Origin: Massilia sp. KIM
GTDB lineage: Bacteria > Pseudomonadota > Gammaproteobacteria > Burkholderiales > Burkholderiaceae_D
Reading direction: 5' to 3'
DNA length: 64,000 nucleotides
NCBI RefSeq assembly: GCF_002007115.1
Contig: NZ_MVAD01000004.1
Location: forward strand, 62,001 to 126,000
Below the pieces are notes generated by a model. It saw only the letters and a list, made by a program, of their open reading frames with translations. It ran no database searches and was not told the DNA's origin. Shown in pieces: positions 17,093 through 27,552 of the stretch. The position numbers and the translations under genes were made by a program. How positions within the stretch are numbered: the stretch's first letter is position 1; every line of letters begins with the position of its first letter.

Positions 17093-17578
17093 GTGATCTT
17101 CGGTTTTCTCAAGCCCCCTCAGATGTCGCCACGCCTGCACCGCCTGAAGAATTCGGCGTTGTTCAGCTCGTTGACACCGCTGGAACTGAAGATCGTGGAC
17201 GGCCTGATGCACGAGCGCCGCTACCTGACCGACGAGATCGTGTTCGACGAGGGCGAGGAAGGCCAGGCGCTCTACCTCCTGATGAGCGGACGGGTGCGCA
17301 TCAGCCGCCAGCACGAGGGCGCGACCCAGGTGGTGGCCGAGCTCGAGCCGGGCGGCTTCTTCGGCGACCTGGCCCTGCTCGACAACTCGCCGCGCAACGC
17401 CCAGGCGCGCGCCATCGAGCCCTGCGAGATGGCGGTGTTCTTCCGCAACGACTTCCTCGGCCTGATGGAAACCGACGCCGTGATCGGCTACAAGATCTCG
17501 CTGGCCCTGGCGCGCCACATCGGCCGCCGCCTGCGCGAATGGATGGGCACCGGCCGCCCTCAGCTGGAAGCGCTATGA
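17093..17578 (+). CDS. Cyclic-nucleotide-binding domain protein
   Basis: 161 residues from a GTG start with TTGGAG upstream. Most of the protein is one cNMP-binding (CRP-like) domain: LYLLMSGRVRIS and GGFFGDLALLDNSPRNAQARA resemble the phosphate-binding cassette, with Asp in place of the usual Glu that contacts the ribose. No DNA-binding helix-turn-helix follows, so it is an effector domain only. It overlaps the AI-2E-type permease by 4 bp (ATGA), which suggests the two work together. Ligand specificity is unknown; a cyclic di-GMP enzyme is encoded next door. Confidence 0.9.
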   Translation: MIFGFLKPPQMSPRLHRLKNSALFSSLTPLELKIVDGLMHERRYLTDEIVFDEGEEGQALYLLMSGRVRISRQHEGATQVVAELEPGGFFGDLALLDNSPRNAQARAIEPCEMAVFFRNDFLGLMETDAVIGYKISLALARHIGRRLREWMGTGRPQLEAL

Positions 17579-18744
17579 ACACCGGAGAGCGCGCCGGTCC
17601 GGTGGTCTGGACCGGCATCATCGCCGCCACCTGCCTGCTGCTGCTGGTGGTCCAGCAGATGCTGTGGCTGGCCCTGCCCTTCATCTTCGGCACGGTGCTG
17701 CACTACATCCTGCTCGGACCGATGCAGCGCATGGTGCGCGCCGGCTACGGCCGCAACGTCGCCGCCCTGTGGATGTGCGTGCTGTTCTTCGCGGTCGCCT
17801 CGCTGGCCCTGGCCGCGGCCCTGACCTGGAGCAGCGGGCCGGAAGAGGATTCCTGGGAAAAGACCGTCGGCCTCTACCTCGAGGGCGGCGTGGCCTTCGT
17901 GCACAACACCATGGCCCTGCTGGAGCGCAGGTTCCCGGTGCTGGCCGAGATGCACCTGACCTCGACCGTGAACCGCGCCTTCCGCACCTACACCGACAAC
18001 TTCGCCCAGGAGCACCTGGGCGAGATCCTGGTGGGGGTGGCGACCTGGGTGCCCTCGCTGCTGCTGGCGCCCTTCCTCACCTTCTTCTTCCTGCGCGACG
18101 GCCTGCGCTTCAAGAAATTCCTGGCGCGCGCCGTGCCCAACGCCTACTTCGAGCGCACCCTCTACCTGCTGCACGAGGTCGACCAGACCGCGCGCCGCTA
18201 CTTCGAGGGCCTGCTCAAGCTGACCGTGCTCGACACCGCCGTGCTGGCGCTCGGGCTGTGGACCATCGGCGTGTCCTCGCCCCTGCTGCTGGGGCTGATC
18301 TCGGCGGTGCTGGCCTGGGTGCCCTTCGTCGGCTCGGTGGCCGGCTGCCTGCTGGTGGTGATCGTGGCCTCCACCGACGCGCCCAACAATCCCTTCGTGG
18401 CCTATGGCGCGATCGGCGTGTTCGTGCTGGTGCGGCTGCTGGACGACTTCGTGTTCATGCCGCTGACCCTGGGCCGCAGCCTGCGCGTGCATCCCCTGGT
18501 GACGGTGCTGATGATCTTCGTGGGCGGCGCGCTGGCCGGCGTGGTGGGACTGATGCTGGTGCTGCCGCTGCTGGGCGTGGTGATGGTGGTGGGCGAGACC
18601 CTGGGCCGGCTGGTGACCAACCCGCGCCTGCGCGCGCGCCACCGCTACGCGCTCAAGCTGCGCGAGCGCCAGGCCAGCGTCGACCTCGACGTGTCCCACG
18701 AGCGGCGCGCCCGCCAGCCCAGGCCGGGCAAGTCCCAGGCCTAG
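17575..18744 (+). CDS. AI-2E family (TqsA/PerM-like) membrane permease
   Basis: 389 residues from the ATG that overlaps the previous stop. About eight hydrophobic segments occur, including [20 protein letters not shown] at the start and the C-terminal group [19 protein letters not shown] followed by [20 protein letters not shown], the signature of UPF0118/AI-2E proteins. Members have been linked to autoinducer-2 export and to Na+/H+ exchange; the function of this one is open. It is translationally coupled to a cNMP-binding protein. The stop shares the palindromic CTAG with the stop of the convergent glycosidase gene. Confidence 0.92.
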   Translation: MNTGERAGPVVWTGIIAATCLLLLVVQQMLWLALPFIFGTVLHYILLGPMQRMVRAGYGRNVAALWMCVLFFAVASLALAAALTWSSGPEEDSWEKTVGLYLEGGVAFVHNTMALLERRFPVLAEMHLTSTVNRAFRTYTDNFAQEHLGEILVGVATWVPSLLLAPFLTFFFLRDGLRFKKFLARAVPNAYFERTLYLLHEVDQTARRYFEGLLKLTVLDTAVLALGLWTIGVSSPLLLGLISAVLAWVPFVGSVAGCLLVVIVASTDAPNNPFVAYGAIGVFVLVRLLDDFVFMPLTLGRSLRVHPLVTVLMIFVGGALAGVVGLMLVLPLLGVVMVVGETLGRLVTNPRLRARHRYALKLRERQASVDLDVSHERRARQPRPGKSQA

Positions 18745-19802
18745 CCTCCGGCGAGGGGCCGCGGCGGCACTGCTTCCTTCGTCATCACCACCGGACGGAT
18801 CGTGCCGTCCGGGTTGAAGTGGAGCTGTTCGATGGCCATCTCGCGGTGGTGGCCGTTGTCGTCGCCCAGGGGGCGGCGGTGGTAAGCGATGACCCAGTCG
18901 TCGGTGCCGGGGATGTTGACCACCGAGTGATGGCCCGCCCCGCGCGCCAGCTTGCCGTCCTGTTCGAGGATGGTGCCGATGCGCTTGAAGGGGCCGAGCG
19001 GCGAAGGGCCCATGGCATAGGCCACGCGGTAGTCCGGACCGGTCCAGCCGCCCTCGGACCACATCAGGTAGTAGACACCCTTGCGCTTGACCATGAAGGA
19101 GCCTTCGACATAGGCCGGGTCGGGCGTGATCTCCTTGTAGACCTGGCCGTCCGGGAAGGGGACGAGGCTGAGCAGGTCCGGGGCCAGCCTCACGATGTTG
19201 GCGTGCTTCCAGCCGCCGTAGATCATGTAGATCTGGCCGTCGTCGTCCTTGAACACCATCTGGTCGATCGGCTGGGCGCCGTTGTGGATCTGGCCGATCA
19301 GCGGCTTGCCCAGCGCATCCTTGAACGGCCCTTCGGGACGGTCGCTGACGGCGACGCCGATGCCGCCCAGCTGCTCATTGCTCTTGATGTCGTTGGCGCC
19401 GAAGAAGAGGTAGTACTTGCCCCGGTGTTCGATCGCCGAGGGCGCCCACACCGCATAGGCGGCCCAGGAGACGTTTTCCACGTCGAGCACGCGCTCGTGC
19501 CTGGTCCAGCGCACCAGGTCGGGCGAGGAGAAGGCGTCGAGGAAGGTCTGCTTCAGGTACGGTTCCCAGATCAGCTTGGACTGGGCGCGCATGCGCTCCT
19601 GGGCGGGGGTGAAGGACGAGGGCCTGGGGGGCTTGCCGGCGTGGTCGGAATAGGTCGGATAGATCCAGTACTTGCCGCCGAAGATGCGGATTTCCGGGTC
19701 GGCGTACCAGCCGGGGACGATCGGGTTGCCGGCATGGGCGGCGCCGGCGGCGAGCATGAGGGACAACAGGGCCGTGCGCAGGGAAAGGCGACGCGTGTTC
19801 AT
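18741..19802 (-). CDS. Secreted glycoside hydrolase family 43 protein
   Basis: 353 residues from the ATG at 19802 with AAAAGGAG upstream; the longer frame to 19937 reads through a REP element and is rejected. The signal peptide ends at GAAHA. The five-bladed propeller is recognisable from YADPEIRIFGGKYWIYPTYSD (catalytic base Asp in the first blade) and YVEGSFMVKRKGVYYLMWS (general acid Glu), plus DDGQIYMIYGGW. Expected role: cleavage of arabinose- or xylose-containing plant polysaccharides in the periplasm or outside. No sugar transporter or other glycosidase is adjacent. Confidence 0.9.
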   Translation of the reverse strand: MNTRRLSLRTALLSLMLAAGAAHAGNPIVPGWYADPEIRIFGGKYWIYPTYSDHAGKPPRPSSFTPAQERMRAQSKLIWEPYLKQTFLDAFSSPDLVRWTRHERVLDVENVSWAAYAVWAPSAIEHRGKYYLFFGANDIKSNEQLGGIGVAVSDRPEGPFKDALGKPLIGQIHNGAQPIDQMVFKDDDGQIYMIYGGWKHANIVRLAPDLLSLVPFPDGQVYKEITPDPAYVEGSFMVKRKGVYYLMWSEGGWTGPDYRVAYAMGPSPLGPFKRIGTILEQDGKLARGAGHHSVVNIPGTDDWVIAYHRRPLGDDNGHHREMAIEQLHFNPDGTIRPVVMTKEAVPPRPLAGG

Positions 19803-19820
19803 CGGGCTCCTTTTAGGTAG

Positions 19821-19936
19821 TGTTAGCCTCCAAACGTCATCCCCGCGAAGGCGGGGATCCAAGTTCTGCATGCGTAGTCGAGACGCAAACAAACTTGGAT
19901 CCCCGCCTTCGCGGGGATGACGGGTAGATGCTAACA
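19821..19936. repeat. REP-like inverted pair C with TGTTAGC flanks
   Basis: Facing units at 19835-19922 (outer CGTCATCCCCGCG..CGCGGGGATGACG, inner ATCCAAGTT..AACTTGGAT). TGTTAGC (19821-19827) and GCTAACA (19930-19936) lie outside in inverted orientation, giving a 116-bp element with nested inverted repeats. It lies upstream of the glycosidase start; the rest of the gap to 20003 holds nothing I can name. Confidence 0.87.
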
Positions 19937-20003
19937 AGGATGTCGCCGCTGCGGGTTTAGTAAACGTTGGCGTGCGGCGCCCCCCTCAAAGGCTGGCCCG
20001 AAC

Positions 20004-22298
<2,295 letters not shown>

Positions 22299-22387
22299 TG
22301 GCCGGTATTGTACCGGAAAACCGTTTTCGGGGCGTTCTTCGCCCCGAAAAATGGCTTACTTATCAATGACTTGTGGCATCTCGCGGC

Positions 22388-22672
22388 TTAAATTCCCATG
22401 TTCGCCAGGATATTGCCGAGCTCGCGCAGGCCGGTGGCGACCTTGGGATGGTTGGCGTTGAAGCGGGCCGCCAGTTCCTGCGAGCGTGAGGACAGGCCGA
22501 AGGTATTGGCGTCGAGCTGCTGCTCGGCGCGCCGTTCCAGCACCTTGTCGATATCGCCGTCGAGCTGGCGCAACAGGGTTTCGAGCTCGGGGTCGACGTC
22601 CTCGGTTTCCTGCAGGTGGCGGTGCAGGCTGCGCAGGCGGGTTTTCAGGTCCGCATCGTTGTCGTTTTGCAT
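22388..22672 (-). CDS. DUF4404 family protein
   Basis: 94 residues from the ATG at 22672, preceded by CCGGAGGAC. The small, acidic, helical protein (LKTRLRSLHRHLQETEDVDP, ending ELGNILANMGI) fits DUF4404, a family of unknown function in proteobacteria. No signal peptide or membrane segment is visible. The longer frame upstream to 22909 is repeat-derived and not coding. Confidence 0.8.
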   Translation of the reverse strand: MQNDNDADLKTRLRSLHRHLQETEDVDPELETLLRQLDGDIDKVLERRAEQQLDANTFGLSSRSQELAARFNANHPKVATGLRELGNILANMGI

Positions 22673-22721
22673 CGTGTCCTCCGGTGGTGAGCACGATTGC
22701 ATTTTACGGCATGTGGGGGGT

Positions 22722-22773
22722 GGGGTTGGGGACGGGTGTGGATGAGTGGGGTTGCGGACGGCTGTGGATGAGT
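22722..22773. repeat. 26-bp tandem duplication
   Basis: Two head-to-tail copies, 22722-22747 and 22748-22773, starting GGGGTTG and ending GTGTGGATGAGT or CTGTGGATGAGT, with two or so mismatches. It lies between the DUF4404 start and REP-like element D. Confidence 0.8.
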
Positions 22774-22819
22774 GAGGGTGGTGTGGCGTGGTGAAAGGAG
22801 ACGTTGCAGGTTTGCAATG

Positions 22820-22935
22820 AACTTGGGTCCCGGCCTGCGCCGGGACGACGTTGTTCAAGGGTGCTGGAGAGTTCGTTACCGCTTTAGCCCGCTGCCCAAA
22901 GACCGTCATCCCGGCGGAGGCCGGGATCCAAGTTC
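22820..22935. repeat. REP-like pair D, outward-facing
   Basis: Unit 1 (22820-22850) runs AACTTGGG to GACGACG and unit 2 (22914-22935) runs CGTCATCC to CCAAGTTC. Compared with the other elements the two units are in opposite order, with their CGTC ends facing each other across 63 bp. It lies just after the stop of the first M3 peptidase gene. Confidence 0.82.
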
Positions 22936-22955
22936 TTTAACAAACCGATAACGCT

Positions 22956-25100
22956 TCAATTACCGGTCAACCCGCGCCGCTCCAGCAGCGGCTCGATCAC
23001 CGCATCCTTGCCACGGAAGTTGCGATACATCTGCATCGCATCCATGGTCCCCCCGCGCGACAGCAGCATCTTGCGGAAATGGTCGCCGTTCTTGCGCGTC
23101 AGCCCGCCATTCTCCTTGAACCAATTGACGGTATCCGCATCCAGCTTCTCCGCCCACAGGTAGCCGTAGTAACCAGCCGAATACCCGCCCGAGAACACGT
23201 GCGAGAAATAGGTCGTGCGGTAGCGCGGCGGCACCAGGGCAAAGTCCACGCCCGCCTTCTTGAGCGCCTCCGCCTCGAAGGCCAGCACGTCGGTCGGGAT
23301 CTGGTCGGGGCTTAGCTGGTGCCAGGCCTGGTCGAGCAGCGAGGCCGCCAGGTATTCGGTGGTGCGGAAGCCCTCGTTGAACTGCTGCGAAGCCTGGACC
23401 TTCTCCAGCAGCTCCTTGGGCATCGGTTCACCGGTCTGGTAGTGCTTCGCGTAGTTGGCCAGCACTTCCGGCCAAGCCATCCACATCTCGTTCACCTGGG
23501 ACGGGAACTCGACGTAGTCGCGCGGCACCCGCGAGCCCGAGAAGCGCGGGTACTGCACGTTCGAGAACATGCCGTGCAGCGCGTGGCCGAACTCGTGGAA
23601 GGTGGTGCGCACTTCGTCGTAGGTCAGCAGGGTCGGCTCGCCCGCCGCCGGCTTGGCGACGTTCAGGTTGTTGGCGATGACCGGCTTCTTGCCCAGCAGC
23701 TTGTTCTGGCCCACCCATGCGTTGGCCCAGGCGCCGCCGCGCTTGTTCGGGCGCGCATACGGGTCGAAGGTGAAGATCGCGAGCTGCTTGCCGTCGGCGT
23801 CGAAGACGTCGAACACGCGCACGTCTTCGTTATAGGTCGGCAGGTCCTTGCGCTCCTTGAAGCTCAGGCCGAATTCCTTGTTGGCGGCGAAGAAGACGCC
23901 ATCCACCAGCACGCGGTTCAGCTCGAAGTAGGGACGCAGCTGGCCGGCGTCAAAGGCGTAGCGCTGGGCGCGCACCTTGTCGCTGTAGTAAGCCCAGTCG
24001 TGGGCGGCGGCCTGGAAGCCACCGTTCTCCGCATCGATCACCTTCTGGATCTCGGCCGCTTCCTTGCGCGCGTTGTTCACGGCCGGCTTGGCGAATTCGG
24101 CCAGCAGCTTGTTGACGGCCTCGGTGGTCTTGGCGGTCTGGTCTTCCAGGTTGTAGGCGGCGTGGTTCGGGTAGCCCAGCAGGCGCGCGCGCTCGGCGCG
24201 CAGCTTGGCGATCTTCAGCACCACCTCGCGGTTGTCGAACTCGCCGCCGCGGCTGCCGCGCGCCATCGAGGCGGCCAGCAGCTTCTCGCGGGTGGCGCGC
24301 TTGCTCAGCACCGACAGGCCGGCCTGCTGGGTGGTGTTCACCACCGGCACCACGAACTTGCCGTCCAGGCCGCGCTTCCTGGCCTCGGCGGCGGCGGCGT
24401 CGATCGCCTTCTCCGACATGCCGGCCAGCTCGTCGCGGCTGTCGACCACCAGCGCCGAGGCGTTGGCTTCCTTCAGCACGTTCTGGGCGAACTGGGTCTG
24501 GAGCGCGGCCAGCTGGCTGTTGTAGTCGCGCAGCTTGGCCTTGTCGGCCTCGGACAGCTTGGCGCCGGCGCGCACGAAGTCGGTGTGGTAGCGCTCCAGC
24601 AGATAGGCCGATTCCGGGTCCAGCTTGAGCTGCTTGCGCTTGTCGTACAGGGTCTTGATGCGCTGGTAGAGCTTCGGATTGAGGCGGATCGCGTCGTTGT
24701 GCGCGGCCAGCTTGGGCGAGAGCTCCTTCTGCAGGGCGATGATGGCGTCGTTGGTGTAGGAGCCCGACAGGGTGCCGAAGACCGTGCTCACGCGGTCCAG
24801 GAGGCGGCCCGAGCGCTCCATCGCGACGATGGTGTTGTCGAAGGTCGGCGCAGCCTTGTTGTTGGCGATCGCCTCGACCTCGGCGGCCTCGATGCGCATG
24901 CCTTCGGCGAAGGCCGGCGCGAAGTGCTCGTTGCGGATCTTGTCCCAGGCCGGGTAGCCGTACTGCAGGCTGCTCTCCTGGGCGAAGGGATTGGAGGCCT
25001 CGAGCTGGACGGTTCGGTCGGCCGATGCGGGGGCGGCCCAGGCCGGGAAGGCGGCGGCGACGCTGGCGGCGGCGACCAGCATGATGTGTGGACGATTCAT
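22956..25100 (-). CDS. Secreted M3 family metallopeptidase (copy 1)
   Basis: 714 residues. A signal peptide (MNRPHIMLVAAASVAAAF..WA) precedes an oligopeptidase A/dipeptidyl carboxypeptidase-type all-helical enzyme. The zinc motif HExxH is at about residue 502 (TFHEFGHALHGMF), and the substrate-closing segment PPRYRTTYFSHVF..GYSAGYYGYLW is intact. Expected to cleave short peptides in the periplasm. It is a tandem paralogue of the next gene, 73 bp away on the same strand, with the same signal sequence start and near-identical C-terminus (LERRGLTGN). Confidence 0.95.
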   Translation of the reverse strand: MNRPHIMLVAAASVAAAFPAWAAPASADRTVQLEASNPFAQESSLQYGYPAWDKIRNEHFAPAFAEGMRIEAAEVEAIANNKAAPTFDNTIVAMERSGRLLDRVSTVFGTLSGSYTNDAIIALQKELSPKLAAHNDAIRLNPKLYQRIKTLYDKRKQLKLDPESAYLLERYHTDFVRAGAKLSEADKAKLRDYNSQLAALQTQFAQNVLKEANASALVVDSRDELAGMSEKAIDAAAAEARKRGLDGKFVVPVVNTTQQAGLSVLSKRATREKLLAASMARGSRGGEFDNREVVLKIAKLRAERARLLGYPNHAAYNLEDQTAKTTEAVNKLLAEFAKPAVNNARKEAAEIQKVIDAENGGFQAAAHDWAYYSDKVRAQRYAFDAGQLRPYFELNRVLVDGVFFAANKEFGLSFKERKDLPTYNEDVRVFDVFDADGKQLAIFTFDPYARPNKRGGAWANAWVGQNKLLGKKPVIANNLNVAKPAAGEPTLLTYDEVRTTFHEFGHALHGMFSNVQYPRFSGSRVPRDYVEFPSQVNEMWMAWPEVLANYAKHYQTGEPMPKELLEKVQASQQFNEGFRTTEYLAASLLDQAWHQLSPDQIPTDVLAFEAEALKKAGVDFALVPPRYRTTYFSHVFSGGYSAGYYGYLWAEKLDADTVNWFKENGGLTRKNGDHFRKMLLSRGGTMDAMQMYRNFRGKDAVIEPLLERRGLTGN

Positions 25101-25173
25101 GGTGTCTCTTGGTGGTGTGGTATGAAATGGTGGCCACCGGACCGCCCTGCGTGGCGGCCGGTGGCGTGGCGCT

Positions 25174-27303
25174 TCAGTTGCCGGTCAGGCCGCGGCGTTC
25201 GAGCAGCGGTTCGATAACGGCGTCGCGGCCGCGGAAGTTGCGGAACAGGTCCATGGCTTCGGCGGTGCCGCCGCGCGACAGCAGGGTCTTGCGGAAGTGG
25301 TCGCCGTTCTTGCGGGTCAGGCCGCCGTTTTCCTTGAACCACTCGACGGTGTCGGCGTCCAGCTTCTCGCTCCACAGGTAGGCGTAGTAGCCGGCCGAGT
25401 AGCCGCCGTTCATCGAGTGCGAGAAATAGGTCGTGCGGTAGCGCGGCGGCACCGGCGCGAAGTCCACGCCCGCTTCCTTGAGCGCCTTGGCCTCGAAGGC
25501 CAGGACGTCGGTCGGGATCTCGCTCGGCGTCAGCTGGTGCCAGCGCTGGTCGAGCAGCGAGGCGGCCAGGTATTCGGTGGTCATGTAGCCCTGGTTGAAC
25601 TTCTTCGAGGCGACCACCTTGTCCAGCAGCTCTTTCGGCATCGGCGCGCCGGTCTTGTGGTGCTTGGCGTAGTTGGCCAGCACCTCGGGCCAGATCGCCC
25701 ACATCTCGTTGACCTGGGACGGGTATTCGACGAAGTCGCGCGGCACGTTGGTGCCCGAGAAGTGCGGGTACTTCACGTCCGAGAACATGCCGTGCAGGGC
25801 ATGGCCGAACTCGTGGAACATGGTGCGGACCTCGTCATAGGTCAGCAGGGTCGGCTCGCCGGCCGGCGGCTTGGGGATGTTCTGGTGGTTGCCGACCACC
25901 GGGCGGCGGCCCAGCAGGTGCGACTGCGACACGTACTCGTTCATCCAGGCCCCGCCCTGCTTGTTGCCGCGCGCGTAGGGGTCGAACAGGAAGATCGCCA
26001 GTTGCTTGCCGTCGTGGTCGAAGACGTCGAACACGCGCACGTCCGGATCGTAGACCGGCAGGTCCTTGCGTTCCTTGAAGGTGATGCCGTATTCCTTGGT
26101 GGCGGCGAAGAAGACGCCGTCGACCAGCACGCGGTTCAGCTCGAAGTAGGGACGGAGCTGGTTCTCGTCGAAGTTATACCTGGCGGCGCGCACCTTGTCC
26201 TGGTAGATCGGCCAGTCCCAGGAGGCGACCTGGAAGCCGCCCTTGCTGGCGTCGATCACCTTCTGGATCTCGGCCGCTTCCTTCTTCGCGTTGTTGACCG
26301 CCGGGCCGGCCAGTTCGCTCAGCAGCTTGTTGACGGCGGCCGGGTTCTTGGCGGTTTCCAGTTCCTGCGAATAGGCCGCGTAGTTCGGGTAGCCCAGCAG
26401 CGCGGCGCGCTCGGCGCGCAGCTTGGCCAGGCGCAGCACCAGCGGGCGGGTGTCGAATTCGCCGCCGCGGCTGCCGCGCTGCAGCGAGGCGTTCATCAGG
26501 CGCTCGCGGGTGGCGCGGTTGGTGAGGGTGGCCAGCGGCGGCTGGCTGCTGGTGTTGACGATGGCGATCGCGTACTTGCCCTTCTGGCCGCGTTTCTCGG
26601 CTTCGGCGGCGGCGGCGCTGATCTCGGCTTCCGACATGCCGGCCAGTTCCTCGCGGGTGTCGACGATCAGGGCCGAGGCGTTGGCTTCCTTCAGCACGCG
26701 CTGCGAGAAGTCGGACTGGAGCGAGGCGATCTCGCTGTTGTAGGCCTTGAGCTTGCCCTTGTCGGCTTCGGACAGGTTGGCGCCGGCGCGCACGAATTCC
26801 TTGTAGTAGCGCTCCAGCAGGTGCTTGGCCTCGGCGTCCAGCTTCAGGCTGGCGCGCTTGTCGTGCAGGGTCTTGATGCGCTGCCACAGCTTCGGGTTCA
26901 GGTAGATCGCATCGTAGTGGGCCGCCATCTTGGGCGACATCTCGCGGTCCACCGCATCCAGGCGGTCATTGGTGTTGGCGGTCTGCAGGTTCGTGAACAC
27001 CGGCACCACGCGGCTGAGCAGCTGGCCCGAGCGTTCCATGGCCACGATGGTGTTGTCGAAGGTCGGCGCGGCCTTGGCGTTGGCGATCGCCTCGACTTCG
27101 CGCAGGTGCTCGCGCATGCCGGCCGCGAAGGCCGGCAGGAAGTGCTCGTCCTTGATCTTGTCGAAGGCCGGGTAGTTCAGCGGCAAGCTGCTTTGCTTGG
27201 CGAAGGGATTGGAGGCTTCGAGGCTGGGCGCGGCCGGGGCCGCGACCGCCGCATGCGCGAGGGCGATGCCGGCGGCGACGATGAGCAGGTGTGGACGGTT
27301 CAT
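25174..27303 (-). CDS. Secreted M3 family metallopeptidase (copy 2)
   Basis: 709 residues, transcribed before copy 1. The signal peptide is MNRPHLLIVAAGIALAHAAVA; the HExxH motif lies near residue 496 (MFHEFGHALHGMF). Long stretches are nearly identical to copy 1, for example in the catalytic region and the last 40 residues, while the N-terminal 300 residues are more different. The arrangement shows a tandem duplication followed by divergence, which may separate substrate preferences. No other peptidase or peptide transporter is adjacent. Confidence 0.95.
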   Translation of the reverse strand: MNRPHLLIVAAGIALAHAAVAAPAAPSLEASNPFAKQSSLPLNYPAFDKIKDEHFLPAFAAGMREHLREVEAIANAKAAPTFDNTIVAMERSGQLLSRVVPVFTNLQTANTNDRLDAVDREMSPKMAAHYDAIYLNPKLWQRIKTLHDKRASLKLDAEAKHLLERYYKEFVRAGANLSEADKGKLKAYNSEIASLQSDFSQRVLKEANASALIVDTREELAGMSEAEISAAAAEAEKRGQKGKYAIAIVNTSSQPPLATLTNRATRERLMNASLQRGSRGGEFDTRPLVLRLAKLRAERAALLGYPNYAAYSQELETAKNPAAVNKLLSELAGPAVNNAKKEAAEIQKVIDASKGGFQVASWDWPIYQDKVRAARYNFDENQLRPYFELNRVLVDGVFFAATKEYGITFKERKDLPVYDPDVRVFDVFDHDGKQLAIFLFDPYARGNKQGGAWMNEYVSQSHLLGRRPVVGNHQNIPKPPAGEPTLLTYDEVRTMFHEFGHALHGMFSDVKYPHFSGTNVPRDFVEYPSQVNEMWAIWPEVLANYAKHHKTGAPMPKELLDKVVASKKFNQGYMTTEYLAASLLDQRWHQLTPSEIPTDVLAFEAKALKEAGVDFAPVPPRYRTTYFSHSMNGGYSAGYYAYLWSEKLDADTVEWFKENGGLTRKNGDHFRKTLLSRGGTAEAMDLFRNFRGRDAVIEPLLERRGLTGN

Positions 27304-27552
27304 GAGATCTTTCTCGGACTCGTAAGGGAGGAGCTGAAGGCTCGGGCTCGACAGCTATGCGCCGGGAATCATAGCAGGCTGTGTGCATGTCGTCACACGA
27401 AAAGATGTATGCATTTGCCGCGTCAAGACAGCCCGTATTTACGGGCGTAATGACGCGTATGGACGGGGCGGATGGCGCCCCGGCGTGGCCCCGGCGGCGC
27501 GCCCGCCGCCCGCCTGTGCTAGCATCCAGCGGCCCGCATCCCCTACTCCGGC

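Noticed and set aside
22326..22352. Hairpin CGGGGCG-N-CGCCCCG after the DUF4404 gene as a terminator
   Set aside because: On the relevant strand the stem is followed by A residues, not a T-run, so an intrinsic terminator is not supported.
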